NCBI GenBank assembly: GCA_028023455.1
Contig: JAQFVV010000181.1
Span: forward strand, 812,001 to 876,000
DNA: 64,000 bases
Reading direction: 5' to 3'
Source: Epiperipatus broadwayi
Taxonomy: Eukaryota > Onychophora > Udeonychophora > Euonychophora > Peripatidae
Shown here: positions 11,453 to 23,139 of the stretch, piece by piece
Layout of the letters: the number at the start of each line of letters is the position of its first letter
How positions within the stretch are numbered: the first letter of the stretch is position 1
Position numbers and translations under genes: made by a program
Notes under the pieces: model-generated
Seen by the model: only the letters and a program-made list of their open reading frames with translations
Told to the model about the DNA's origin: nothing
Database searches by the model: none

Positions 11453-11511
11453 ATCCAAGGCTCTTCGCTGATGAAGGCCACAAGCCAGAAACTAGTCTGG
11501 GGATATTGGAT
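11453..11511 (+). ncRNA. Hammerhead ribozyme, family A
   Basis: Core CTGATGA, GAAAC, loop TA, GTC all present. The inner helix I strand is TCTTCG, and still pairs with TGGGGA by way of G-U pairs, so the helix is preserved despite sequence change. Outer helix ATCCAA/TTGGAT is perfect. Confidence 0.76.
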
Positions 11512-11814
11512 GAGTAGGCACTAGATGGGGATTTATGCACACATCTTCTGGCATTTATTGATTACTCTGGCTTGCACTGAGTGGCACTACTGTATGGAGA
11601 GTTTTGTCTTTTTTAATAACATAAGAAAGCATAAAAATAATGATCTTGTGTTTATTGGCTTAAATACAGCAAGTTGAGGAAGGTATTTATTACACTTTTC
11701 ACTTACCATTGTAATTTTAAAATTTTAGAATACATACTTAAATGAAATTTTAGTATGGCTTATATTTTATTGCTACAATATTCACATTTCAGTTTCATAT
11801 AATAGATAAAATAC

Positions 11815-12031
11815 TAATAGCTAAATTAATTGCAACAGTTAATAAACAGTAAAGAAATAACTTATCTTTTAACTTGTTAAAAGCAGCTTCGCATTGGAAT
11901 CTGTTTTGCTCCTCAGCATCTAAGATCATCTTCTTTTTTATAGAACTATCAAGATAATTAACTGAGTTTGCATTTCCATGTTGATAATCATTCAAGGGAA
12001 AAGATGCTGAAAATTTTTCTTCCATCATTGG
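11815..12031 (-). CDS. Candidate N-terminal exon of an unrecognised single-pass membrane protein
   Basis: The minus-strand frame starts after a TTTTTCAG acceptor-like site and opens with two methionines, MMEEKFSASFPLNDYQ. About 72 residues follow; composition is balanced and free of the low-complexity bias of neighbouring frames. A charged stretch (IKKKMILDAEEQNRFQCE) precedes a hydrophobic segment LFLYCLLTVAINLAIS, suitable as a signal anchor with a short cytoplasmic N-terminus. A weak GT donor follows at 11814-11813. The layout is like type II proteins such as sarcoglycans, but I do not see enough identity to name it. No partner exon was found in the window. It may be an exon of a gene with very long introns, or chance. 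Confidence 0.3.
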
Positions 12032-12044
12032 CTGAAAAATCATT

Positions 12045-12600
12045 TGAATTTTTTGAACATTAAGTATTCAACTAAATTCTTAATAGTTGCATTCAAACAT
12101 TAAGTACATTCTTTACAATATACTTTGGACTAGCAAAATAGCATAAATATCAGTGCACTGTAAATATAGAATCCAAAAAAAGGTCCTTTTCATTTTTAAT
12201 TGATTCAAATTAAAAATGTTACCATCAAACCTGTATCACATCTTTAATCTACTGATAAATAGTTTCAAGAGTTCATTTCATAAAAATCAAGAACAATATG
12301 GATACAAGTACACATCTTTGTTAATAAAACCATCAAAACATCACATGATCACCACTCCCTATGTTTACACAAGCTTTTAGTAGCAGTACAAAACTCTCAT
12401 ATGGATAATTTGTCACTTCTAATCTTTGTTAATATCAGTTTTTATTTGAAATATCTCAGATTATCCACCTTTAATAAAAAAACTTTCTCATTCCAGAATG
12501 TAAAAGCTGTGTAATATAAATAAATTTGGACAATCAACAAACTTCGAACAATGTTCTATTAACTAAATAAATTTTCTTAACTATATAAATTAATACATTG
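12045..12600. other. AT-rich DNA with a family A end fragment
   Basis: Near 12338-12400 the words ACATCACATGATCACCA, ACACAAGCTTTTAGTAGCAG and CAAAACTCTC recall the ends of the small hammerhead elements. The remainder is unassigned. Confidence 0.4.
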
Positions 12601-12634
12601 CACAGGCTAAAACCTGCATTTATATAAGTAATAT

Positions 12635-12700
12635 AAGCAGGATTCGAACTCACACTACCCACTACTCTCAGTGCCATCTCATATTGCTGACCCACCTGAT
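12635..12700 (-). repeat. tRNA-like SINE head fragment (B box)
   Basis: On the minus strand, AGTTCGAATCC (plus-strand 12642-12652) matches the RNA polymerase III B box consensus GGTTCGANTCC at 10 of 11 positions. Upstream TGGCACTGAGAGTAG is only a poor A box. I read it as a decayed tRNA-derived SINE head. A family E hammerhead lies about 80 bp upstream on the same strand, and the sequence between them is partly shared with 42.3-42.5 kb. Confidence 0.45.
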
Positions 12701-12729
12701 CACACACATGTTGAAAACATAAATAATCA

Positions 12730-12771
12730 CCAATATACATATTTCACGCTAAACCAGCAATCATCAGTTGG
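12730..12771 (-). ncRNA. Hammerhead ribozyme, family E copy 2
   Basis: On the minus strand: CCAA, CTGATGA, helix II TTGCTG-gtt-TAGCGT (compensated by G-U pairs, one U-U), GAAAT, loop ATGT, triplet ATA, TTGG. An outer helix I TAATC/GATTA is also present. All core residues are kept; the cleavage triplet is ATA rather than ATC, which is permitted by the NUH rule but usually slower. Confidence 0.66.
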
Positions 12772-12779
12772 TCCAGATT

Positions 12780-13555
12780 ACTATCCTCACACACTTATAT
12801 AATCAGTGCTCTAAATAAAAAAAAACAATACATAATCAATCTTTTGTTCCCAACACTCGTTTTATTTTTTTTGGCAATAAAAGCCATATCTATAGTGTTT
12901 CTTGATTTTCTAAAGCTACATTGAGTCTTTGATAATGCATTCTATTTTTAAAATCTTTGAAAGCACCTTTGCTATAGTGGGTAATAATGAAACACAGTAC
13001 TTATTGCAATCGTGTTTGTTCTTTTTATTTTAAAAAATTGAAACAAAGATCAGGTAACATAACTTCTGAAGTCCACATCTTTTTTAAAAAATTAATCTTT
13101 CAAATCTAACATATCACCAATTTAATTTAAAATTTATCCAGATGTCTCATCATGTGTTTCAACCTTTTCATTTTTAAGATTAAAAGAACTGTTTTGACTT
13201 AACAAATATGGATATCTTTATGCCAATCTAAAATGAGTAAATAAAATGGATATATCATTAAAAGGCATTATCTCAATCCTTGTATTTTTTATTCAAAATA
13301 CAGTCCGCTAAAGGGAGCCAAGGACTCCAGTTAACACTGTCTCTGGCTCCCTGTTTCGTTCTCTTTTTTCTAGTTCAGGAAATTACATTTCTCTAAAACT
13401 ATTCCTATTAAAAAGATGAGTTTTTTAGCTCTCTTTAATCACAAGTAAGAATAATTTCAACTTTTATAAAAACGCTATGTAAATATATGACAGCCACTGA
13501 AATTACAAACGATTTCTACAGAAAATTTTACCTTTTAATGAAAATTTTTATTTTA
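12780..13555. other. AT-rich non-coding DNA
   Basis: One hairpin-forming pair (GGGAGCCA ... TGGCTCCC, 13314-13353) stands out. No gene recognised. Confidence 0.5.
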
Positions 13556-13559
13556 GTTA

Positions 13560-14335
13560 ATTCTGTTGAGTGAGTGAGAGAGTCCAGTTGTTGGGAGGAC
13601 TCCCATGGGTCTAAATCCTAGTTCTTTTGAGGGAGGGGTCTGGAATGAGGGCGCTGTGGTGATCATTATCAACGTTGGTTTTTCTCGTTCACAAGATAGA
13701 AAAAATAAGTTATTTATGGTGATTCTTTAACGTTATCCTTATGAGTGATTTTTCCATGTATTATTGCAAAATAGGTCACAGTTTGGCCTCATGATTCTAA
13801 TTGCAAGTGATTTACCTTATTTAATTTTATTACTTCCAATGTTGTTATTGACAGGGCTGACCTTTTGCTGTTCATGTGATTTTCATGATGGATTAGAATG
13901 GTTTTCAGCAGAGACATTTTTAAGCTTGGATTTTTTTCCTTTTGTTCTCCATAGACTTTCCATAATTTTTCCAAAGTATTCAGGATTGTTCTCTTGTGAA
14001 TTCAAGGCCATTTGGAGGAACTGAACAGTAGATTGATTTAGTCCATATTTTAATCTCCAAGTGTTTTCCTATTTCTCAACTTTCCCAATATTGTACTCCT
14101 AAAAGACTATTCATATTTGATTTCTAGACTTTACAAATAATTCCTAATTGTAACATTCATTTATCTTTAATTGTTAATATAAACCCTTTCCACATCCCTT
14201 TCCCTTTCATATGTATCCTTCCCCTTTCACTATGTTGCTGCAGAATTTCATTTTTACCATTCTTTGTAAACCTCTTATTTAACTATATTTGTACCTTTTT
14301 TGATGAATAAACTTTCATCACTGAGAAAAAAAAAG
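13560..14335 (+). other. Unrecognised element or transcript end with polyA tail
   Basis: This block is less AT-rich than its flanks and ends with AATAAA (14306-14311) followed 14 bases later by a run of nine A (14326-14334), the pattern of a reverse-transcribed polyadenylated RNA. No recognisable protein is encoded in either strand; the open frames (13764-14024 plus, 13789-13974 minus) look incidental. It may be a LINE 3' UTR or a processed non-coding transcript. I did not find a convincing target duplication. Confidence 0.4.
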
Positions 14336-17210
14336 ATAATCAAAATATTTCTCTCATTTTTAAAAAATATTTTAGTGCATCAAAAATATGTATATCAGTG
14401 AATGTTTGTATCTCTTCACAGTTTAATCTATCAATCATTTTAAGCCTCCTTTTCAGCTATAAACTACTGCTTTTAAACATTTATATTTACTGTGAAGCTC
14501 CACATTTAATTTATTGTTTTTTCAAGCAGAAAATGCTACCTCATTTCTTTTACTTAAATCACTAATAATAAGCCATATGTCAAAAAATCAGTCACAATTT
14601 TTATTTTTAGTGACTCCAAGAATAGATTTATTTGTATCCATAATATACTTCTTAAAGAAACCATGACAATTTTGAAAGTCCATATTAGTAATTTTAATGT
14701 TTAATAGCAAATAAAATTAAGTATGTAGTAGAACCTTCTAATGAATGAACATTAAAATATGACATTTTTAATGCGACTATTATTTTAATCATAAAGCATA
14801 TTAATCTATGATCCATCCAACAATCTATGCTTATAAGTGCTCACATAATATAAACTTTTATTTGTATTCTGAATCAATTAATATCATTGTTTTGAACACA
14901 GTGTAACATTCCAGGTTTTCCATCAGAAGAGGGGAACACATCTCACTACAGTCAGATCTAGGGTATTCTGGTAGGATGCTGTGAATGATTCAATGGATTA
15001 CCTAACCAAAGATCATATCTACCTCTAATGGGCTAGCTCTGGGTTTACACGTTAAATTTAGATACGATTTAGGCTAGTTCAACCATACCTCATCCCTCTT
15101 ATGAGTTCCATTATGCCTCAGTATTCAAAATCAGGGAGAATATTGCTTTCAGCTTTTTTCAGGGGTGGATTTACTGTAGATAGCAGCTACTGAACCTCTA
15201 TATATATTCCAATTAAGTGAAGGGTTCATTAAATCATATTACTATACTATTGTGTAATAAGAAAGTAAGTGTATATGCAAGTATATCCGTTTGCGAATTG
15301 ATGAATGAATGAATAAATAATTCTGACAAATGAGAGACCATTTTAATGAAAATCAAGTTAACAACATTTATTGATTAACAAAATAAAAATGCAAAATTTT
15401 CTTAACATGAAGTGTGTGTGTGTGTCGAGTATGTATCTCTACCATATTAATGATTAAATATGTTTACGATTCCAACTCTTGCCCATGGTATGTAGGTATA
15501 CATGACAAGGCATGAAATATTTACAAAGCAGGTAAAATTTAAGAAAAGACCTCATTGATTCATTATTACAATAATTGTGAAGCTGACTATTTTACAATAT
15601 TATATCTATGTATGTACAATAGCTTCATTATCCAACTTCAGCTGTAGAAGTTCCATTTTCTTTGGAACCCCTCCCCTATGTATGTACAATTCCCTCAAGT
15701 TGATAGGAAAAAGCATCCAAAAAAGAAGATTATCACTCATACCAAATAAACATAAATAATTGTTAATTAATGATTAACAAATAAAACATAAACTCTGTCC
15801 TGTAGTAGTGAATGTACTTAATATGGAATAGGATCAAAAAATCTTACCTCATTCCATATAATAATGATGATGAGGACTAATATCAAATCACTATAGAGGG
15901 AGAGATGACCTAAATATTATTTAACAAAAATTTTTTTTTGTCTAACTTAACAACCCCCTCCCCCTGCTTTGTTATTTTTAATCATATTGGCCTCTTCCTA
16001 GTTCTAGACATTCAGGTTTCCAAGTGCGGAAGTAAAATAAAAATAGAATTCTATAAATGTACATATATAAAAAAAAATAACACATAATAAATTAAAACTT
16101 TCTTCAAATCATCTCAATTAATAAAAGCTATCAAGTTGGACTTTTCAAAAATGTGAGACTATGCATTCTCCTTTTATGCTTAATCTGCCCTGCCAAAAAA
16201 ACTTGCACCTACCTAAGCAGTGCTCTCCTTTATTATGGTCCCAAATTGTTTCCAATAAAGTTTACACCTTTTATCTATCCATATTTAGAAAAAAATAGAC
16301 TTATACTATTTACTTTTAGTACTATCACTGACTTGGTCAATAATATTATTACTTCTATTATCTTCATGAATAATCTGGTATGACAATTGGACAAGCTATT
16401 TTAAGCCTATATTTTCTAAATCTTTTCTACTTTTACATTCAGCAGGCATTTTAAAAAAATCTATGTAAACATATAATCTTTTCTCAGCTAAATCTCTGGC
16501 CTCAAATCCAGACCACCTAATTCAGAAAAGATGATAACTAATAAATGTCAGTCTATGAAGTCTGTCTCTTTTATTTCTTTCTTAATTCTCAAAAACTTGA
16601 ATTAAAAAAAAATTAAAAGAGTGAATTGAAAATCAGAATTATTGTGCATATATTTAAAGTATGGTAATATGACTTATGCTGTTAGGATAGAAAAATAACC
16701 ATAAGAGGATAATAATTTACAATAATTTAAATGACTGAATAAGGACAAAAGAGTAATGGAAAAACTGTGAGAAGCACTATCTAGCCTTTGATAAAATTTT
16801 ACAAGGCAGAAGGAGATATTCTTGGTCTAGCACTGTTTATTTGTTATTGATAGTTAACCTTCATATCTGGTCATTTTCCATCTTCTATCTGTGGAGCCCA
16901 TTAATGTTCTGAACACTGCTTCCAGCATGTCACCACACTTAGTTAATAAATAAATGATTTAGTCAATTCTGACATTTTCAAAAAAATTTAAAATTATAAC
17001 TAAAAACATTCATAAGTATAATGGCAATGAATGTTTCCCTAGTTTATGTCTACGTCACACAACATTAAAATGACCAAATTCAGTTTTAAAATATGTATAT
17101 ACAGATACATGAATAAACTAAGAAATATATTGAATAAAAAGTGTAATTTATCAAACTATTAATCAACTCAATAACTTTAGCTACAAGATTAAAAATTAAG
17201 ATAAGCCAAG
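14336..17210. other. AT-rich non-coding DNA
   Basis: No supported feature. The segment 14895-15190 is richer in G+C and may be an old repeat; I could not identify it. A (GT)n tract of about 12 bp lies near 15413-15424. Confidence 0.5.
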
Positions 17211-17216
17211 ATAAAC

Positions 17217-17314
17217 CAGAAGTACTTGTTTCAGGAACTTCTTTTGGATACGATGAAACTCTTGCTCCTCTTGGGAACCCCAAATCCATTTCTGCTCCTT
17301 TCTTAATAACTGGA
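17217..17314 (-). CDS. Weak exon candidate, unrecognised
   Basis: Minus-strand reading after a TTTAG acceptor-like site gives PVIKKGAEMDLGFPRGARV and then SSYPKEVPETSTSG before a GT donor-like site (17216-17215). Residue composition is protein-like and the G+C content is above its surroundings. It has no recognised family, no neighbour exon in view and only 98 bp, so chance is a real alternative. Confidence 0.2.
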
Positions 17315-18300
17315 CTAAAGTTGACGGAATGTTCGGCACAGTTTTCGTATTATTTGATCAAATATATGTTTTTTTTCCAATAGATACCTTATACTTAAAT
17401 ATGTAATGCTTAAGATATGTAATCATTCTAATTCTTATTTTTGTTCAATAATAAAAAGTCTGCACACTAACTTAGTTACTTTAACGCAATATAATTAATG
17501 TTATCAATTTTTTAAAAATAATTTAAAATAGATTTACCTAATAAAACACTTTTAGATTTTATAATGGCAAATAACAATTCCGGTTCCTTTAGAAAATAAC
17601 TAGATGTTCTCAGATGGTCCAGAGTTTTCCCTTCAGTGCCTATTATTTTTTGACCTAAATTCAGTAGCGTTTTTCTAATAAAATAATTTCCATCAAAAAT
17701 ACATATGTTGCATTTTTAATAAAATAAGTATTTTTTTCTAAGTCAAAAAATAAATATATTTTTCTCGCAATGCCTTTATATTTATTTTAATTTGCCAGTT
17801 AAAAATTTTCAATAATATGCCCGTACATATGTAATTCATAATGTACATTATTTGTAACATTTTTTTCTCTCTATGCACAAACATTTGCATTATATATAAA
17901 TAACTTAGTTAATTAATAGCTTCACTCATATTACACTAAATTGTAATGTGTTGTTTTCTTGACTTAAATCAGACAATTAAATCCTGGAACTTAATGAAAG
18001 AAGTAATTATCAATGGATGCTTAGCAAAGGAATGAGAATGCATCTGCATTTTCTTGTGACTTTAAGTTTTAACTAATATAGACTCCCATTGCAATAAAAT
18101 TATTCTTGATACTGCTAGTATCTAAGCTAACAAGTGCATATATACTTATAGTTAACTATAGGAATTATGCAGATCAATGTGTTTCAGAAAAACAAGTTGA
18201 TTAAAGAGTAAAATAAACAGATTTAAAAGCAAGTTATCTACTCTGATTAATAAAAGTATATTGATAAGTTTATTAAATATAATAGTTATCGACATATTAA
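17315..18300. other. AT-rich non-coding DNA
   Basis: Nothing recognised. Confidence 0.5.
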
Positions 18301-18317
18301 CAAACTCTACTTCTCTC

Positions 18318-18437
18318 TTTTTTCATATAAATAAAGATACAATAAAAGACAAATGAACCCCAAGATGCATTTCATGCTGAACCAGCACTCATCAGTTGGC
18401 CCATGTCACCATCTCCCATATATATCTTTATTACATG
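18318..18437 (-). repeat. Family E hammerhead repeat, second near-identical copy
   Basis: Shares with 3398-3517 the words CATATAAATAAAGA, ACAATAAAAGACAAAT, the whole hammerhead and ATATATATCTTTATTACATG. Terminal AAATAAAGA and TCTTTATTAC are near-complements, so the repeat is a weak foldback of about 120 bp. The 18.4-kb copy is cut at its right end by the LTR-like element. Confidence 0.75.
18360..18399 (-). ncRNA. Hammerhead ribozyme, family E copy 3 (core intact)
   Basis: On the minus strand the order is CCAA, CTGATGA, GTGCTG-gtt-CAGCAT, GAAAT, GC, ATC, TTGG. All invariant core positions match and each helix pairs. An outer helix I ATG/CAT closes a small internal loop, the place where tertiary contacts form in type I hammerheads. 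Confidence 0.75.
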
Positions 18438-18539
18438 TGTAACGATCCGGAGAATGACGACTTAACGTAAACTGCACTACGGGGCGCCATCTAGGCATTT
18501 GAACCTAGAAAAATTTATAAAGTAGGCAGATACGTAAGT

Positions 18540-18570
<31 letters not shown>

Positions 18571-20669
18571 AAATTTTGCATCCGGTCGTTAGCCCATGTC
18601 ACTAGCTCAGTGGAATAGCAGAGATTAAATAATATAAGATCTTATCTAATTAGATTTCAACATTAAAAAATAAATAAAATAAGCCACTGCCAGTAATTAA
18701 CATACAAACATTTATTTATGCACATATATATAAGATTTGAAATTATTTTAGTATTAGTTTACACCTTTACATTTAACATTATTTTTAACTTTGATTTTTG
18801 ACTTTAATTTACATTTCATTACTATTAGATTCTAATTTTACATTTTTATTAAGTTCGCACAGATAAATTTATGAAAGCTTGTTTATCACGTTGAATATAG
18901 ACCGGTTACATAGATTTCACAATCAAAAACATTTCAAAGTAAACATAAACGATCAAAATACAAAATTATTGATTACTGACAATTGCGGAGGGAAATTTAT
19001 ACGTAACCCAATAGTATTCACCGTAAGATACTTGCATTCCGTCTTCCAATAACTTAAAAGACATCCGAATAAATACATTTTAGATACTCACCGTAAGGTA
19101 TCATTATTTATCAAATGTCTATATATTTTGATCAAATATGATAACGCAAAACATAGTTAACCGATAAACAATCCATGCAAGCGTCTATAAACAACTTAAA
19201 TTTAATGCATTTTTATTTAGGGTCGAGCATGAATACTACATAGATTTGCATTGAAATTAAAATATTCTATCCCTATTTAACCTTAGGCTAAAATTCGCAG
19301 TCAAACTGGCATCAATCCATCTGATACATCGATGTATTCAATGTAATAAAATACGGCAGCACAAAAGGTTAAGAGAAGAAATTGCCTCTTATGAGATAGG
19401 AATATTACATCTATCTGCAAAGAAGAGCAATAAAACAAAAAACTCCATAGAAAGGAACTGCGGTATCCGACTTATAATTCCTTCCATAGGCAAACGGAAG
19501 TGTGCGGCGTATGAAGCGATTCTGCCCGTAGCGAATCAATATTACACCTACTAATCACACCAATATATCCAATCCATTGACCCAATCTAACCACGAAACA
19601 AATAACCTAAGATTACCCTCCCCTAATATAACTTTACAAATCTATACAGCCATTCACGCCCGACTTAAGTTTAACATTTATATAATTAATTTAACGAAAA
19701 AAAAAAAAAAAAATCATGATAAAAACTTAAAGAATACAAAAATAAATAAATGGAAATGATTTTACATAAATAAGAAAAAAATACATCAAATAACACTATT
19801 AATAAAGAATTTAGTTTGGTCAGATAGGATTCTATTGCATCATTTAATAAAAAGTTTTAAAATTTAGAGTTCTTATTGTTTCAAGTGAATATATAAGTTC
19901 TTACGATTTTTAAAACGTCCAACTTTATCCGTTGCTTGCCATGAACGCAAATTCCCACGCCGTCCTAAAATTGGTATCCATTTAGCCGTTGTTTTATTTA
20001 TTCATTCGGAGGTTTTTTAATTTAGTTGGTCCTCAATTTAGGAAACGATAGTTCATTTCTCCTTTCTTTAACAGCTGAAAGAATTGACCGTGCGTCTGTC
20101 AATTCCTCCAACTCCGTACTACTACATATAGTCACATCGTAATAATCAATTTCCAGTCACTGATTAATAATTTCCAAATTTTCCTTTTATATTAATGTGA
20201 AGGATTGAATTTACATTATGTCACCGATGCGATGGTCCTTTCGCTGCGGTCCGATTTCCATATGGATTTCTTCTTATTGGCTAACAGTTTCTATTGTTTT
20301 CTTATCTGACCGGTGTTTTTACATTTAAATGCCGAAGGCTGGTTTACATTTAACTAATTAACAATCATTTCCATTTCTGATTAATTAACCTGTTTTCCAA
20401 ATCAAAATATATTTAAAGATAAATTTAAAGATATAATTTCATCTCCAAATCTTTTTAAAATTTAGTTTTAAAATACTTTTTCTTTAATAAAGTTTTATTT
20501 TAATAATTTTTCATTATCTGTGCGACTTAATATATAAGAGTTTAAGATGATATTTTAATTTCAATTTTTAATTCTTAAAGAAAATTTTTAAATGCGAACT
20601 TTTAATTTACTTTCATGTTTAATAAATATATAAAAAAAAACAATGTAACGAACGTCTGTGCTCGTTACA
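18438..20669. repeat. LTR-like repeat, copy 1 (2232 bp)
   Basis: Starts TGTAACGA and ends TCGTTACA, an 8-bp perfect terminal inverted repeat of TG...CA type. A homologous copy occurs 2.9 kb downstream in direct orientation. I see no coding sequence within it; a polyA/polyT tract lies at 18540-18565. At the right end a second TGTAACGA (20644) forms a 26-bp hairpin with the terminal TCGTTACA. Long terminal repeat of a non-autonomous (TRIM/LARD-like) retrotransposon is the best guess, but no primer-binding site was found. Confidence 0.5.
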
Positions 20670-21379
20670 TATCAGTAAAGTTACTTAAAAAAAATGATCA
20701 AAAAAAAATATTTTACTTAGGGTTAGTAATTACAGTACGATTAACGAAATTTACAAACATCCGGTTAATAATTTTACAAAAGGACTATATACAAAAAGAA
20801 AAATGAAATGTTGACTATCGCTTACCTAAGGACCATTTATGTTTACACCCCTCCCCACAAGAGTTCTATTTTATTTTATACATTTTATTTTTACACACGG
20901 CATGACAAGCAAGTTATTTTATAAATTATTTATTTAAAGAAGGTTGCATTGAGATAAATATGTTTTAAGAAATAAGGGTTTAAACGTGTATATTTGCAGA
21001 ACAATTATAAAACCACCAACTATTTATGACTGATTGAAAGCATAAATAGGGTTACACTAAGTAATTCCCAAAGGTACTCATCGTAAGCACCCATTTCGAT
21101 CATAAACTTACTGCTGTGCCCTATACACTTAAAGCATAATATATATCAACAACAAAAAAATTTTATTGCCTTTGTTTTTTTTTTTAACAAATATTTTAAA
21201 ATTTTTTATATCTTTGTTGGTTTTAATATATGTGCTATTTCTTTCTCATGTTTTATCAGTTTAAAGTATACGCTTTATTAAAAGATAAAAATATTTCATT
21301 TTGAAAAATTTGTCAGGTATTTGTGGTTTATTAAAGTCCCCCAGATTGGGAAAGCCAGTGTAATCGAGAAAGGATTAAC
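20670..21379. other. Spacer between the two direct-repeat copies
   Basis: AT-rich, with a C-rich run ACACCCCTCCCCACA at 20845-20859 and no reading frame of note. If the pair are LTRs this would be the internal region, far too short to encode gag-pol. Confidence 0.45.
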
Positions 21380-23135
21380 AAACTGCACTACGGGGCGCCA
21401 TCTAGGCATTTGAACCTAGAAAAATTTATAAAGTAGGCAATACGTAAGTAAAAAAAAAAATTTTTTTTTTTTTAAATTGTAGCGTCACTAGCTAGTGAAA
21501 CAAATAAATAAATAAGATTTATCTAATTAGTTTCATTAAAAAATAAATAAAATAAGAGAGTAATTAAATAAAAATTTATTTATGCAATATATATAAGATT
21601 TGAATTATTTTAGTATTAGTTTACCCTTTATTTAAATTATTTTTATTTGATTTTTGCTTTAATTTATTTCATTACTATTAGATTCTAATTTTACTTTTTA
21701 TTAAGTTACAGTAAATTTATGAAAGCTTGTTTATGTTGTATAGGGTTATAGATTTAATAAAAACTTTAAAGTAAAATAAAGTAAAATAAAAATTATTGAT
21801 TACTGAATTGGGGGGAAATTTATTAATAGTATTCAATCTGCATTGTCCCATAACTAAAAGATGAATAAATACTTTTAGATACTTAGGTATTTATTTATGA
21901 ATGTCTATATATTTTGATAAATATGTAGAAAAATAGTTAGATAAAAATCATGAAGTCTATAAATTAAATTTAATGATTTTTATTTAGGTGAGTGAATACT
22001 AAATTTGATTGAAATTAAAATATTCTATCCCTATTTAACCTTAGGCTAAAATTGTCAAATTCATCTCTGTATGTTATTATGTATAAATGAAAGTTAAAGA
22101 AGAAATTGCTCTTATGAGATAGGAATATTACTCTATCTGCAAGAAGGAATAAAAAAAAACATAGAAAAACGGGTATGTTATAATTCCTTCATAGGAAAGG
22201 ATGTGGGATGAGGATTCTGCCATAGGATATATTACCCTACTATCACATATATCCAATTTGCCAATCTAAAAAAAATAATAAGATTACCTCCTAATATAAC
22301 TTTAAAATTATACATTCCGATTAGTTTATTTATATATTAATTTAGAAAAAAAAAATATGAAAATAAAGAATAAAAATAAATAAATAAATGATTTTATAAA
22401 TAAGAAAAAATAATAAATAAATATTAATAAAGAATTTAGTTTGGTAGATAGGTTCTATTGCATATTTATAAAATTTTAAAATTTAGATTTTATTGTTTCA
22501 AGTGAATATATAATTTTAGATTTTTAAAAGTCCAACTTTATCCGTTGCTTATGAAAAATTCCAGTCCTAAAATTATCATTTAGTTGTTTTATTTATTATT
22601 GAGGTTTTTTAATTTAGTTGGTCTAATTTAGAAGATATTCATTTCTCCTTTCTTTAAAGTAAAGAATTATGTCTGTCAATTCCTCAACTTTAAATATATA
22701 TTATAATCAATTTAGTCACTGATTAATAATTTCCAAATTTTCTTTTATATTAATGTGAATGATTGAATTTAATTATGTCAGATGGATGTCTCTAGTCGAT
22801 TTCAAATGGATTTCTTTCATTGTAATAGTTTCTATTGTTTTTTTCTATTGATGAGGTTATTAATTTAAATTAGGTGGTTTAATTTAACTAATTAAAATAT
22901 TTCATTTCTAATTAATTCCCTGTTTTCAAATAAAATATATTTAAGAATTTAAAGTATAATTTTATCTAAATTTTTTAAAATTAGTTTTAAAAATATTTTT
23001 TTAATAAAATTTTATTTTAATAATTTTTATTATCTTGATTAATATATAAGAGTTTAAAGTATTTTAATTTAATTTTTAATTTTTAAAGAAAGTTTTTAAA
23101 TATTTTATTTTAATTTTTATAAAAAAAAAAAAAAT
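21380..23135. repeat. LTR-like repeat, copy 2, C-depleted
   Basis: Begins AACTGCACTACGGGGCGCC like 18469 onward and stays nearly identical for about 85 bp, up to a polyA/polyT tract. Beyond that it is still colinear with copy 1 to about 23.1 kb but has lost many short words containing C or CG, with little other substitution. The copy ends at TTACATG, where copy 1 ends TTACAT. See findings for the artefact question. Confidence 0.75.
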
Positions 23136-23139
23136 TACA

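Larger units (their letters stand above)
11164..11667. mobile_element. Family A hammerhead element, 504 bp, 10-bp target duplication
   Basis: Flanked by AGCAAGTTGA at 11154-11163 and 11668-11677. It contains one hammerhead on each strand, minus at 11229 and plus at 11453, arranged like the left end of the tandem insertion at 8.5 kb. The right end shows the family A terminal block (CACTGAGTGGCACTAC ... GAGAGTTTTG ... GATCTTGTG). No coding capacity. Confidence 0.78.

Noticed and set aside
15155-15180. hAT-like terminus CAGGGGTGGATTTACTGTAG
   Set aside because: No matching opposite terminus and no 8-bp duplication found within a few kilobases.
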